A DNA stretch of 64,000 bases from Lachnospiraceae bacterium. Its GTDB lineage: Bacteria > Bacillota > Clostridia > Lachnospirales > Lachnospiraceae. The notes under the pieces were generated by a model that was not told the origin of the DNA, did not search any database, and was given only the letters and a program-made list of their open reading frames with translations. Positions 49,570 to 57,877 of the stretch are shown here, piece after piece. The translations under genes were made by a program, and so were the position numbers. Each line of letters opens with the position of its first letter. The stretch's first letter is position 1. The DNA is taken from positions 54,622 through 118,621 of the forward strand of contig JAFXQR010000033.1 of the NCBI GenBank assembly GCA_017526985.1, in the 5' to 3' direction.

Positions 49570-49667
49570 CAAAGGGTGAATAATCGCTTCACCCGTGAAA
49601 CTTGTTTTTGTCACTTACGGCAGGTCTTTTAAGCTGATAGGATAATAGCAGAGAAAGGAGGTAAGTT

Positions 49668-50354
49668 TTGCAAAAAGAAGGCTTTAATAAAATCATCTGC
49701 GAAATGTGTGATTTTTATCGCAGACGTGGACTGCCGATGGAAAAACTGGCGGAAGCGATCGGGATCAGCAAACGCACGCTGCAAAAGTGGAAGAGATCGA
49801 CCGGAATACCAAAGAATATGACCGCCGATTTGTTATATGATTTCTTACGGGAGAATGATGGTATGCAGTTCTTGGTCCTGCTGCATGGTTCTCCGATCAT
49901 CTGGAAAGACCGTGTTTACGGAGAATTCCCGGCAGATCTTTCCAAAGAGGAGGTTGGTGAGATCCGCAGGTCTTTTCCGGGGCCGGAAGAGTTTACCCTG
50001 CTTTGCAATATTGTGGTATATGGATCGATCCAGGCGGCACTTTTACAGATGTATCCAAGCTCGGATGTGGTAAAGATGGCCAGTCTGGTTGCTAAATATG
50101 AGGCGGATATGGAGATCGCAAAAGAAGCTTTCGGATTAAATGGTATCCATGAGTGGAAAGACCGGGTGCTCCGTTATATCGTCGGGTCATTACCGGAAGA
50201 AAAAGGCTGTATTGAAAGCCTCGGACAGGAAGCAATAAATGCGATCGTTACAGAATATCGAAGAACGAAGGAGCGAAGAAAATATGTGGAAAAGAGACAA
50301 AGCGAAGAGCAAAAAGAATATAGGACGGATGGAAGAAATCCGGAAGATGTATAA
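49668..50354 (+). CDS. HTH protein at head of the transfer operon
   Basis: 228 residues, TTG start after GAAAGGAGGTAAGT. An HTH near 20-50 (MEKLAEAIGISKRTLQKWKR) suggests DNA binding; the rest is helical and unrecognised. Its 3' end overlaps the next gene by 70 bases, so the two proteins are made together. May be a local regulator or relaxosome accessory. Confidence 0.75.
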   Translation: MQKEGFNKIICEMCDFYRRRGLPMEKLAEAIGISKRTLQKWKRSTGIPKNMTADLLYDFLRENDGMQFLVLLHGSPIIWKDRVYGEFPADLSKEEVGEIRRSFPGPEEFTLLCNIVVYGSIQAALLQMYPSSDVVKMASLVAKYEADMEIAKEAFGLNGIHEWKDRVLRYIVGSLPEEKGCIESLGQEAINAIVTEYRRTKERRKYVEKRQSEEQKEYRTDGRNPEDV

Positions 50355-51546
50355 TGATGCGATAAAAGCGCAGCCATCTCTTGTGCTTGGGGAGGGGGTG
50401 CAGCTGGATGTTCATAAAAAAGAAGATCTGAAGGTTCTGGTGATTGGATGTACCGGATCCGGAAAGACGCATTGCTATGTCGAAAACAATATTACTCCGG
50501 GAGAGGATAACTATATTGTTTCCGGCCATGGTCGTGATCTTTATCGCCGTACCAGCCATAAAATGAAAGAGGCTGGGTATAACACGATGTATTTTTGTCC
50601 TTCGGATCCTGCGACTACGATTCATTTTGATCCGCTGCCGCTTTTTTATGCGGACGAAGACGGGAATCTTTGCGAAAATAATGTTAAAAACCTGGCTGCT
50701 GCGATCTATTTCGGGATCTGTAACCAGACTTCGAAAGATGAGTATTTTGAGCATGCCGAGCTCCAGTGGCTGGAAGTTATCCTGTATTATCTGCTGTGCA
50801 ATCATGGAAAACTTTGCGATATTTATGATCTTTTGTTGGAGATCATTAAAAACGGTACTCCGTCGGAGGTGGAAGAGCTGCGGAATTTTTATCACAGCGT
50901 TAAAAAAGACGGATCTCTGCAGACCGGCCATGCCGCCTATATGCGGCTTTGTGCGGCAGAAAGCAGCCAGGCCTACAGATCTGCCGTAATGAATCTGAGT
51001 ATTCGGATGACTCCGCTCATAAGCGAATTATGCAAGACGATTACGGCGGAAAATGATTATGATTTTCGGCGGATGGCAAAAGAAAAAACAGCAGTCTACA
51101 TCGGGCTGAACGGGCCGGATATTTCTTTGGATTTTCTGGCAAAACTGTTTTTGTTCTGCTGCTTTTATGTGTTTTTAGAAAACAACGACAATATGCGTTT
51201 CACCCGGTGTATTCTGGATGAATTCACTGCGTTCGGTGATATCCCGCAGATCATACCAAATTACACAGCATTTTACAGAGAACCCAACCATTCTATGGAG
51301 ATCGTAGTCCAGGATCTGGACAGCTGCAAAAACCTTTATGGAAATAACTGGGTACAAAAGCGGCTGGAGGAGACGGATATCATTTTGTCTCTTGGTGCGA
51401 TCACAGACTATACCGTACATAAGCTGGCAAACCTCTGTCCAAAACAGTCTTTGGCAGAAGAAGATGTTCTTATGGCGCCATATGAAAATGTTCTGATCAT
51501 TCCCAAAGACAGCCCGGCTCCTATTTGGGACCATAAACTGTTCTAA
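50284..51546 (+). CDS. VirD4/TraG-type coupling ATPase without membrane domain
   Basis: 420 residues from the ATG after AAGGAGCGAAGAAAAT. Walker A VIGCTGSGKTHCY near 50 and Walker B CILDEFTAFGDIPQI near 315, the DEF...G.IP signature of type IV coupling proteins. The usual N-terminal membrane helices are missing. These hexameric ATPases feed DNA and proteins into the conjugation channel. Here the first ~50 residues are soluble and basic. It differs from the second ATPase (53618), so the pair is not recent. Confidence 0.85.
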   Translation: MWKRDKAKSKKNIGRMEEIRKMYNDAIKAQPSLVLGEGVQLDVHKKEDLKVLVIGCTGSGKTHCYVENNITPGEDNYIVSGHGRDLYRRTSHKMKEAGYNTMYFCPSDPATTIHFDPLPLFYADEDGNLCENNVKNLAAAIYFGICNQTSKDEYFEHAELQWLEVILYYLLCNHGKLCDIYDLLLEIIKNGTPSEVEELRNFYHSVKKDGSLQTGHAAYMRLCAAESSQAYRSAVMNLSIRMTPLISELCKTITAENDYDFRRMAKEKTAVYIGLNGPDISLDFLAKLFLFCCFYVFLENNDNMRFTRCILDEFTAFGDIPQIIPNYTAFYREPNHSMEIVVQDLDSCKNLYGNNWVQKRLEETDIILSLGAITDYTVHKLANLCPKQSLAEEDVLMAPYENVLIIPKDSPAPIWDHKLF

Positions 51547-51660
51547 AAGTGGTAGTTTGGGTACTACTTATTCAAAAGTGGTACCCGGATTACTACTTTT
51601 TGGCAAAAATGATGACAAAATTACCACTTACCGGTCTGAAATTGGTACCGGAGTAGTAAA
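51546..51660 (+). promoter_or_regulatory. Repeated operator-like inverted repeats
   Basis: AAGTGGTA-N7-TACTACTT at 51546-51569 and AAAAGTGGTA-N7-TACTACTTTT at 51574-51600, 28 bases apart, then half-sites TTACCACTT and GGAGTAGTAA. Two to three tandem palindromes directly ahead of the XRE gene point to autoregulation. Confidence 0.7.
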
Positions 51661-51738
51661 ATGTATCGGCTTGAATCCCCGTAATTTTCTGTACAGAATA
51701 AAGACAAAGGCAGGATCTGTGAAAAGAGAGGTGAGTTA

Positions 51739-52464
51739 GTGACCATTGCAGAGGCGATCAAAATATCCCGGAAGAACGCCGGGATCACACAGGAGAAACT
51801 ATCGGAGATCCTCTGCGTGTCAAAAGCGACGGTTTCCAAATGGGAGCAGGGGCGGCACAAACCACCGATGGATGAGCTTACACAGATCTGTCAGAAGCTC
51901 GGAGATTATGCTCTTCCGTTAATGAAGGTGATCGTGGATGAGACCGGCTTGGATGAGCTCAGCCACAATCAGCTCTGTCAGACGATCCTGAAGGAAGATA
52001 TGATCCATACTGATCCGGATGCTGCAGACTATATGCATGAAAACGGCAGTATGGAGGAAAAATTCCTGATCGGCTGTAAGTTCTTATCAGATACTTTTGA
52101 TGAGATCTCCGAGATCGACGGAAAGAAAGAGCAGGAGATGAACCTGTTTTTGATCCAGGCGATCATCTCCAGGTATCTGGATGGGGCGGAAAATGATCTG
52201 CAGGCGCAGATGGATCTGTATGAATGCTTACAGGATGAGCTGAATGAGATGGGCCAGATGTTCCGCCGGATGGGCTATAAGCTTACAAACACTCTGAAAC
52301 CAAAAGACGCAGAAGACATTACGATGGCGTATGCGGAAGATGACGGAAAAACGGATTATGCCGAGTGCAGCATGGTGCTTGGAAAGAACCGGCAGTCCGG
52401 CGTAAATCTGCAGGGAAAACGGGAGATGGGCCAGATGATGTCCCGGTACGCCGAAACAGAATAG
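51739..52464 (+). CDS. XRE-family regulator
   Basis: 241 residues, GTG start after GAGAGGTGAGTTA. A classic HTH near 5-60 (SRKNAGITQEKLSEILCVSK, ATVSKWEQGRHKPPMDEL). The rest is helical. The last 12 residues (GQMMSRYAETE) match the end of the next protein (KQMVLHYAETE). It probably binds the repeats at 51546 and controls the transfer genes. Confidence 0.85.
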   Translation: MTIAEAIKISRKNAGITQEKLSEILCVSKATVSKWEQGRHKPPMDELTQICQKLGDYALPLMKVIVDETGLDELSHNQLCQTILKEDMIHTDPDAADYMHENGSMEEKFLIGCKFLSDTFDEISEIDGKKEQEMNLFLIQAIISRYLDGAENDLQAQMDLYECLQDELNEMGQMFRRMGYKLTNTLKPKDAEDITMAYAEDDGKTDYAECSMVLGKNRQSGVNLQGKREMGQMMSRYAETE

Positions 52465-52477
52465 GAGGACTGGACCA

Positions 52478-52906
52478 GTGAAAAAATGGGGATCGCCGTT
52501 CAAACCGGATATTGCGTTAACAGACCGCAAGAAAATGCTGGAGGAAGAAATGATCGGCGAAGCTATTATCGTGTTTCTTCTCGGATTCTATATGATCTCC
52601 ACGATCATTGCCTACAGCATCTGCTTTCCCAGAGAAAGCTCATTAAATATTTCCGGGATTACGGCCGTGATCAAAGAAAATCCTGTTTTCTTTCTGGCGG
52701 TATGCCGCAGTAAGCCACAGTATCTCGGGTCGGTTCTGGGTGGCGGCATCTTCGGAGCTCTCTTTATGGAGCTGTTTGTTGTGATGGATTATTACAGGCG
52801 CAAAGCCGGGTTGAAGAATAATATCTGGACACTAAAGGGATCTGCCAGATTTTTGACAAGAAAAGAGGTAAAACAGATGGTTCTGCACTACGCCGAGACG
52901 GAATAA
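52478..52906 (+). CDS. Detached coupling-protein membrane module, copy 1
   Basis: 142 residues, GTG start. Two membrane helices (about 27-48 and 85-105), then TLKGSARFLTRKEV. Full-length VirD4/TraG proteins have two helices followed by an H/K-G-S-A-R-W-A-T-x-x-E segment before the ATPase, so this looks like that N-terminal part as a separate gene. Paralog of 52999-53589. Confidence 0.7.
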   Translation: MKKWGSPFKPDIALTDRKKMLEEEMIGEAIIVFLLGFYMISTIIAYSICFPRESSLNISGITAVIKENPVFFLAVCRSKPQYLGSVLGGGIFGALFMELFVVMDYYRRKAGLKNNIWTLKGSARFLTRKEVKQMVLHYAETE

Positions 52907-52926
52907 GCGCTTATGGGTAAAAACCA

Positions 52927-52947
52927 TTTTTCTTATTTTTCATATAC
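52927..52947 (+). promoter_or_regulatory. Element-type promoter within the transfer operon
   Basis: TTTTTCTTATTTTTCATATACA between the two membrane-module genes, allowing separate expression of 52999 and the ATPase. Confidence 0.7.
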
Positions 52948-52998
52948 ATAGAGACTGTACCGTCAGACTTGTAGAAAAACCGGAAAGGAAGAAGGAAA

Positions 52999-53589
52999 AT
53001 GGGGAAAAAGAAAGAGAAAAAAGGTGGTTTTAAGCAGGATACCTCGATCGTAGACCGCCGGAAACAATATCGGGAAACAGTCATTGGTGAAGCGGTCATT
53101 ATTGCGATCTGTGCATTCTATGGTGTCGGATCAATTATCGCTTACGCTGTTTATTATGGGGATGGCGCAGACATCAAAGCCACATTTGAACAGGTGAAGG
53201 AATATCCGCTGTTTATGTTCAATGTTATGGCGAACAAACCGGAAACGATCGGAACGATTCTCGGCGGATCTCTGTTTGCGATCTTTATGGCAGAGCTGTT
53301 TGTTCTGTTGTCTTACTACGTCAATCGTGCCCGTATCCATTCTGATTTGGACACTTTAAAGGGTTCTACGGTATGGCAGAGTGCAAAAGAAGTATCAGAG
53401 CGCTATGCGGATATTGCAGAGGATGAGCCGAAGCCAAAGAAGAAAACCTTATTTGAGAGGATTCTGGAGGCATTAAAGGGTAAGCCGAAGCCGAAGAAAG
53501 AAAAGAAAGCTCCGGAGCCGGAGAAAACCTCTGTGGAAGCAGATGAATCCGATAAGGAGACAGAAGAAGATAATAATGCAACCGCATAA
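52999..53589 (+). CDS. Detached coupling-protein membrane module, copy 2
   Basis: 196 residues. Same layout as copy 1 (RKQYRETVIGEAVI, two helices, DTLKGSTVWQSAKEV), then an added Lys/Pro/Glu-rich tail (KPKPKKEKKAPEPEKTSVEA) that could be a flexible tether. It is 28 bases before the 700-residue ATPase, suggesting that it anchors that ATPase. GGAAGGAAGAAGGAAA precedes the ATG. Confidence 0.72.
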   Translation: MGKKKEKKGGFKQDTSIVDRRKQYRETVIGEAVIIAICAFYGVGSIIAYAVYYGDGADIKATFEQVKEYPLFMFNVMANKPETIGTILGGSLFAIFMAELFVLLSYYVNRARIHSDLDTLKGSTVWQSAKEVSERYADIAEDEPKPKKKTLFERILEALKGKPKPKKEKKAPEPEKTSVEADESDKETEEDNNATA

Positions 53590-53617
53590 AAATCTTTGAG
53601 AGGAGACTTTAAAAACT

Positions 53618-55720
53618 ATGGTCAATATGGATGGAGTGAGAAAGGCATATAATAATGCGATCTGCAGTAACAATGTCTATATCTCAATGAACACCAGGAA
53701 GCATTTTAAGGCGTTGAATATGCTGATCCTGGGTGCTACCGGTTCCGGTAAGAGCCGCTATTATTTAAAACCCAATATCCTGCAGATGAATACCTGCTAT
53801 GTCGTAACGGACCCAAAAGGCGAAATTCTGGACTCTATGGGTGAGGCTCTGCGCAGGAACGGGTATAATGTCCGCGTGTTTAATATCACCCCGGCCGGTA
53901 TGGAAAAGGGTGAGACGGATACCTATAATCCGTTAAAGTATTGCAATAACGAAGCATCGATCCGTACACTGATCGAGGCGTTTATGAAGAATATGCAGCC
54001 GGAAGGTGCTGCGAAGGGCGGTGGATCTTCCGACCCGTTCTGGGATGATGCAACCCGAATGTTTTTGTCAGCCTGTGTCGGTTTCCTTACCCAGAAGCCG
54101 GAAGGAGATGATCGTCCATACGCTCAGATCCCGGAGGTTACCGGCGGAAACCTGTATACCGCATGCTTCGCAAATCTTTGTGAGCTTACCCGTATGGCCG
54201 GTAACAAATTTGATGAGAAAGCCGGCGATATCCGTCTGATGGATGGCGTTGTGATCACACCGGATAAGAACGCTCCGCAGAAAGGTTCGAAGATTGGTGC
54301 GATCTTCGAGAATATGCGTGCGTATGAAGCAAAGATCCAGGGGTGTGAGCCGGCCAATATTGTAAAGCCATACTGCCTGCGTGAGTGGGAGAACTTCTGG
54401 GGTACTCCGGAGAAGACAGCAACCACTGTTATGACAACTACCGCTGTAAAGCTGGATGCTTTTAATATCGAACAGGTAAAGAACCTGACCAGTACCGATA
54501 CGGTAAAACTGGATACCTTTGGCCACGCCAGAGATGCGTTGTTTCTTATCATCCCGCCGGCAAACAAGACCTACAACTTCCTGGTATCCCTGCTGTATAC
54601 CCAGCTGTTTGACATTCTGTATTCTCTGGGTGATGCCGGCTGCGTTGGCACCCGTTTTATGAAGTTAAAGAACGGCGAGCTGGTACGATTCTTCCATAAG
54701 GATGAGGTGGAAAAAGATGACGGCGAATGGATGAAGAAGAAGTTCGAGGCGATCAAAAATTCCAAGATCGAGTACCGCTCTCCGAACGGGCTTCCGGAAG
54801 GGGCTGACTATCTGGAAGGCAAGCTGGAAGTCAAAAATAAGAAGGGCAAAAAGGAGATCAAGAAGGTCAAGATCGACAATGGCTGGTACGAGATCATTGA
54901 TACCGATGGTGATCTGGTTACCAGAAGATCTACCAAAGAGCTGGCAGAGACTTATCTGAAGGATCTGAAACAGGCATACTTAAAGACCCCGAAGATTCCG
55001 GAGATTCCCTGCCATGTGAGATTCCTGTTAGACGAGTTTCCGAACATCGGCCAGATTCCGGAATTCAAGGAAAAGCTTGCTACTATGCGTGGTTACGAGA
55101 TCTCGGCGACGGTTATCTGCCAGTCGATCACGCAGTTAAAAGGTATGTACCCGGATGACTACGAAGTAATCGATGCGAACTGCCCGTTCAAGATCTATCT
55201 GGGCGGAGATGAGAACTCCACCTGCGAATATATGTCCAAAAAGATGGGCTCTTCTACGGTAAAAGGCCAGAATAACTCGGTGGATTCCAAGAAACTTTCA
55301 GATTCCTACAATATCGAGGAGAGGGCCCTGATGAAGCCGGAAGAAATCGGCCGTATGGATTATTCCAAACAGCTCATCATCATCTACGGTGAGAACCCGG
55401 TAATGGATGATAAGTTTGATTATCCGGCCCACAAGAACTACAAGCTCTGCAGAGACTATGCGGAAGACTGCGGTTTAAAGGAGACGGATGCTCTGAAGTT
55501 CGACCGCCGGGCGCTTTCCGGCATCACCAGAGTTCCGATCGTTACCAAGGGCGAGTTTGCTTCTGCATTATGTGAGATCAAGAAACTGACTGCTGAAGCG
55601 ATGATGGCGATCCTTGGCGTACAAAACCCGGAGAAGGTCGAAGAGCAGATGGCAGAGAGCGTAAAGCGGTCCGTGAAGCGTCATTCTTTTGAGGACGATT
55701 CGGAAGCGACCGCATATTGA
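53618..55720 (+). CDS. VirD4/TraG-type coupling ATPase, main copy
   Basis: 700 residues. Walker A ILGATGSGKSRYYLKPNI near 37, VVTDPKGEILDSMG near 60, DTYNPLKY, DPFWDDATRMFL near 130, Walker B RFLLDEFPNIGQIPEFKEKL near 470, and ICQSITQLKGMYPDDYE near 500. No membrane helices at the N-terminus. A ~110-residue Lys/Glu-rich insert lies before Walker B. It recruits the relaxosome and energises export. No relaxase or VirB4 is in the window. Confidence 0.95.
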   Translation: MVNMDGVRKAYNNAICSNNVYISMNTRKHFKALNMLILGATGSGKSRYYLKPNILQMNTCYVVTDPKGEILDSMGEALRRNGYNVRVFNITPAGMEKGETDTYNPLKYCNNEASIRTLIEAFMKNMQPEGAAKGGGSSDPFWDDATRMFLSACVGFLTQKPEGDDRPYAQIPEVTGGNLYTACFANLCELTRMAGNKFDEKAGDIRLMDGVVITPDKNAPQKGSKIGAIFENMRAYEAKIQGCEPANIVKPYCLREWENFWGTPEKTATTVMTTTAVKLDAFNIEQVKNLTSTDTVKLDTFGHARDALFLIIPPANKTYNFLVSLLYTQLFDILYSLGDAGCVGTRFMKLKNGELVRFFHKDEVEKDDGEWMKKKFEAIKNSKIEYRSPNGLPEGADYLEGKLEVKNKKGKKEIKKVKIDNGWYEIIDTDGDLVTRRSTKELAETYLKDLKQAYLKTPKIPEIPCHVRFLLDEFPNIGQIPEFKEKLATMRGYEISATVICQSITQLKGMYPDDYEVIDANCPFKIYLGGDENSTCEYMSKKMGSSTVKGQNNSVDSKKLSDSYNIEERALMKPEEIGRMDYSKQLIIIYGENPVMDDKFDYPAHKNYKLCRDYAEDCGLKETDALKFDRRALSGITRVPIVTKGEFASALCEIKKLTAEAMMAILGVQNPEKVEEQMAESVKRSVKRHSFEDDSEATAY

Positions 55721-55734
55721 TGGTTGCCAGGTTC

Positions 55735-55758
55735 TGAAAATGTTTTTCATATAGTATC
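55735..55758 (+). promoter_or_regulatory. Element-type promoter for 55826-57304
   Basis: CTGAAAATGTTTTTCATATAGT directly after the coupling-ATPase stop. A GGGGTAT...ATACCCC hairpin follows at 55774-55796, probably in the leader. Confidence 0.72.
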
Positions 55759-55825
55759 AAACAGGCTGTATAAGGGGGTATTTTAGATACCCCTTTTATA
55801 AAAAATAAGGAGTGAGGTAAGAGAT

Positions 55826-57304
55826 ATGGCAAAAGAAGAAGCTATGATCGTTGATACCGCCAGAGTCCTGGATGCTGCAATGAAGTATCTGCTGGCGATC
55901 ATCAATATGAAAAAGAATACGCATCGTGAGCAGCTGATGCTGAAATCTATGCAGGCGATCGCCGGCGGTGAGACGGCTTTCTATTCGATCGTAAGCAATG
56001 AAGACGCAAGAGAGATCACAAAGATTCTGGAAGAGCGGAATATCCCGTTCTTTACTGCGGAAAACGGAGAGAATACGACGATCTTCGTACAGGAGCGCTA
56101 TGTGGATACGCTGCACGAAGTGGAAGAGATGTATCAGTTTACCAACCTGGAGCATTTCAAACAGTGTAATGGTCTGGATCTGGCGCAGAGTCTGGCGGGA
56201 GCGTATGACAACATCCCGGTGCTGCACTATGACGATCAGATGATGGCTAATCTGGCGGTACAGAAACTGTTCAACTCCGGTATCACCTGCGCAGTGGAGG
56301 AGAATAAGGATGGTTCTTTTGATGTTATCATGCATCCGAATTGTATGTATCATTCCGGTGCAGAGAATGATTTTAATGGCTTCCAGCTGCAGATGGCTTA
56401 TGAGAGTGTAAGAGCAAACGGACTTAACCTGCGTATCGAACAGGCGGCCTGGGATATGAAGCAGATCGATAAGTTTTCCAAGGCTGCAGCAGAGGGCAAG
56501 ACGGTGATCTTTGCAGACTATGATTCTACCAGGTGCGACAACAGCATGAAGATCAAAGCGGAAGATAAGCGGCTGTACATTATGGAGGAAGGCGAAAAGC
56601 ACTGGAAGGAGATTTCCGGTGGTGAGATCCAGAATATGGAAGAGGTTCGCAATCTTTGCTCTGCTTATGCAGAAAAGATCGAGAATAATACCTGTTTTGA
56701 GCCGGCGCAGTATAAGAGTCTGGAATCGATCGGCCGTGAGCTGAAGAAAACAGAAAAGAACACTCCTGAGTTTCTTGAGTTAAGAGAGAAAGAGCTTGCA
56801 GTTATGCTGGACGCTCTTGGCGGGGAAGAGGCCGTTAAGAGTGACAAACGATCCTTGCTGAGACCGCCGCACGATGGAAATCATGAGGAACAGAGGAAAG
56901 TTTATAACAAGAATAAAAAAGTGGATAAGGAGCTGCAGGATATGCTGGCGGGGGTTCAGAAAGATGCCGGAAGAAAGACACAGCAGCAGTTTCCGAATGT
57001 ATCCTGCGTAAATCCGAAGCAGACGATGCAGGCCCTGGAATATGAAAAAGGGCAGATCATCAATATCTTAAAAGCCGGCCTGGAAGGAAACGATCAAAGG
57101 GTTGTGAACTATGTCGGCGATAACAAAGACCGCAGAAAGCAGATCGAAAACATCATCAATACGCTGGAGAACGGAGACAGAGCCCTTCCGAAGGTAAGTA
57201 TGGTAAGTCTCGGAAAGCAGTTGAGCAAGGAGCTGAACCGGGAGCGCCGGAAAGAAAAGGAAGCCGGAAAAGACCTGCTTCCGAAGGAAAACGAAAAAGA
57301 GTAA
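55826..57304 (+). CDS. Unknown 492-residue transfer-region protein
   Basis: A two-domain acidic-to-basic protein. Residues 40-95 (AFYSIVSNEDAREITKILEE, then FFTAENGENTTIFVQERYV) look like a small alpha/beta domain reminiscent of DUF3801/PcfB-type proteins that accompany coupling ATPases; this is weak. The rest is helical, ending in a charged tail. GTGAGGTAAGAGAT precedes the ATG. Its place right after the ATPase suggests a role in transfer. Confidence 0.6.
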   Translation: MAKEEAMIVDTARVLDAAMKYLLAIINMKKNTHREQLMLKSMQAIAGGETAFYSIVSNEDAREITKILEERNIPFFTAENGENTTIFVQERYVDTLHEVEEMYQFTNLEHFKQCNGLDLAQSLAGAYDNIPVLHYDDQMMANLAVQKLFNSGITCAVEENKDGSFDVIMHPNCMYHSGAENDFNGFQLQMAYESVRANGLNLRIEQAAWDMKQIDKFSKAAAEGKTVIFADYDSTRCDNSMKIKAEDKRLYIMEEGEKHWKEISGGEIQNMEEVRNLCSAYAEKIENNTCFEPAQYKSLESIGRELKKTEKNTPEFLELREKELAVMLDALGGEEAVKSDKRSLLRPPHDGNHEEQRKVYNKNKKVDKELQDMLAGVQKDAGRKTQQQFPNVSCVNPKQTMQALEYEKGQIINILKAGLEGNDQRVVNYVGDNKDRRKQIENIINTLENGDRALPKVSMVSLGKQLSKELNRERRKEKEAGKDLLPKENEKE

Positions 57305-57338
57305 AAAGTTGGAGCAGCAAGATCGCTGCTCCTTTTTC
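57305..57338. terminator. Bidirectional intrinsic terminator
   Basis: GGAGCAGC-AAGATC-GCTGCTCC flanked by A and T runs, between convergent genes 55826-57304 and 57338-57595. Confidence 0.9.
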
Positions 57339-57595
57339 TATCGAGCTTTCTTTTTCTTGATCCTGTCGATCACATCAGATACCACCGTATAGATCCCTTC
57401 GATCACTCCCGGGATCCCGAACAGTTTAAATACAATCCCGGATCCGGTGATCACAAGCGTGATAGATGAGAGAATGAACAGCCAATGCACAAGTGCGTAG
57501 TGTTTGGCGTTGTCGTTTCGGAAAGCAAGAAGACATCTTGTTAATCCGAAGAACATTCCGATAATTGCAGCCGTTGAAACAATTTTTAATACCAT
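57338..57595 (-). CDS. Small membrane protein, only minus-strand gene of the right half
   Basis: 85 residues with two or three membrane helices (about 5-22, 37-53 and 55-75) and a Lys/Arg end (RIKKKKAR). AAAGGAGGCACAAA precedes the ATG. Its leader would contain the four GC-rich palindromes at 57611-57720. No family recognised. Confidence 0.7.
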   Translation of the reverse strand: MVLKIVSTAAIIGMFFGLTRCLLAFRNDNAKHYALVHWLFILSSITLVITGSGIVFKLFGIPGVIEGIYTVVSDVIDRIKKKKAR

Positions 57596-57610
57596 TTTGT
57601 GCCTCCTTTC

Positions 57611-57720
57611 GGGGCGCTGCTACGCAGCTATCCTTTCCAAGGGACGCAGCGGAGCTGCTGTCCTTGCGGGGCGCCGCTGTGCGGCTGTCCTGTTCCAGGG
57701 GCGCAGCGGAGCTGCTGCCC
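57611..57720. repeat. Four tandem GC-rich palindromic units
   Basis: 23-base units at 57611, 57641, 57668 and 57698 of form GGGRCGC-stem-loop-YYCC; units 2 and 4 read GCAGC-GGA-GCTGC, and units 1 and 3 have compensated stems (GCTGC-TAC-GCAGC, GCCGC-TGT-GCGGC). The paired changes show that the hairpin, not the bases, is kept. An inverted relative of unit 2 lies at 60953-60980. Confidence 0.8.
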
Positions 57721-57765
57721 TTTACGGGGTTTTACCCCTTTTTCTGATAAGCTGTTCCCATGAAG

Positions 57766-57787
57766 ATATATGAAAAAATCGGTTTTT
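57766..57787 (-). promoter_or_regulatory. Element-type promoter, minus arm
   Basis: The minus strand reads AAAAACCGATTTTTTCATATAT. Drives the small membrane-protein gene through the palindrome array. Divergent from 57805. Confidence 0.72.
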
Positions 57788-57804
57788 AAGACGCTTTTTA
57801 ATGT

Positions 57805-57828
57805 GTAAAATATTATTTTTCATATATA
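57805..57828 (+). promoter_or_regulatory. Element-type promoter, plus arm
   Basis: A perfect GTAAAATATTATTTTTCATATA, 50 bases before the SF2 helicase start. Confidence 0.92.
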
Positions 57829-57877
57829 TTGTGTCTGATGGAGATAGTACATACAAAATAGCAAAAGAGAGGTTTAT

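Noticed and set aside
57611-57720. Tandem 23-bp repeats as a CRISPR array
   Set aside because: Spacers are only 4-7 bases, units are palindromic and diverge by paired changes, and no cas gene is near.
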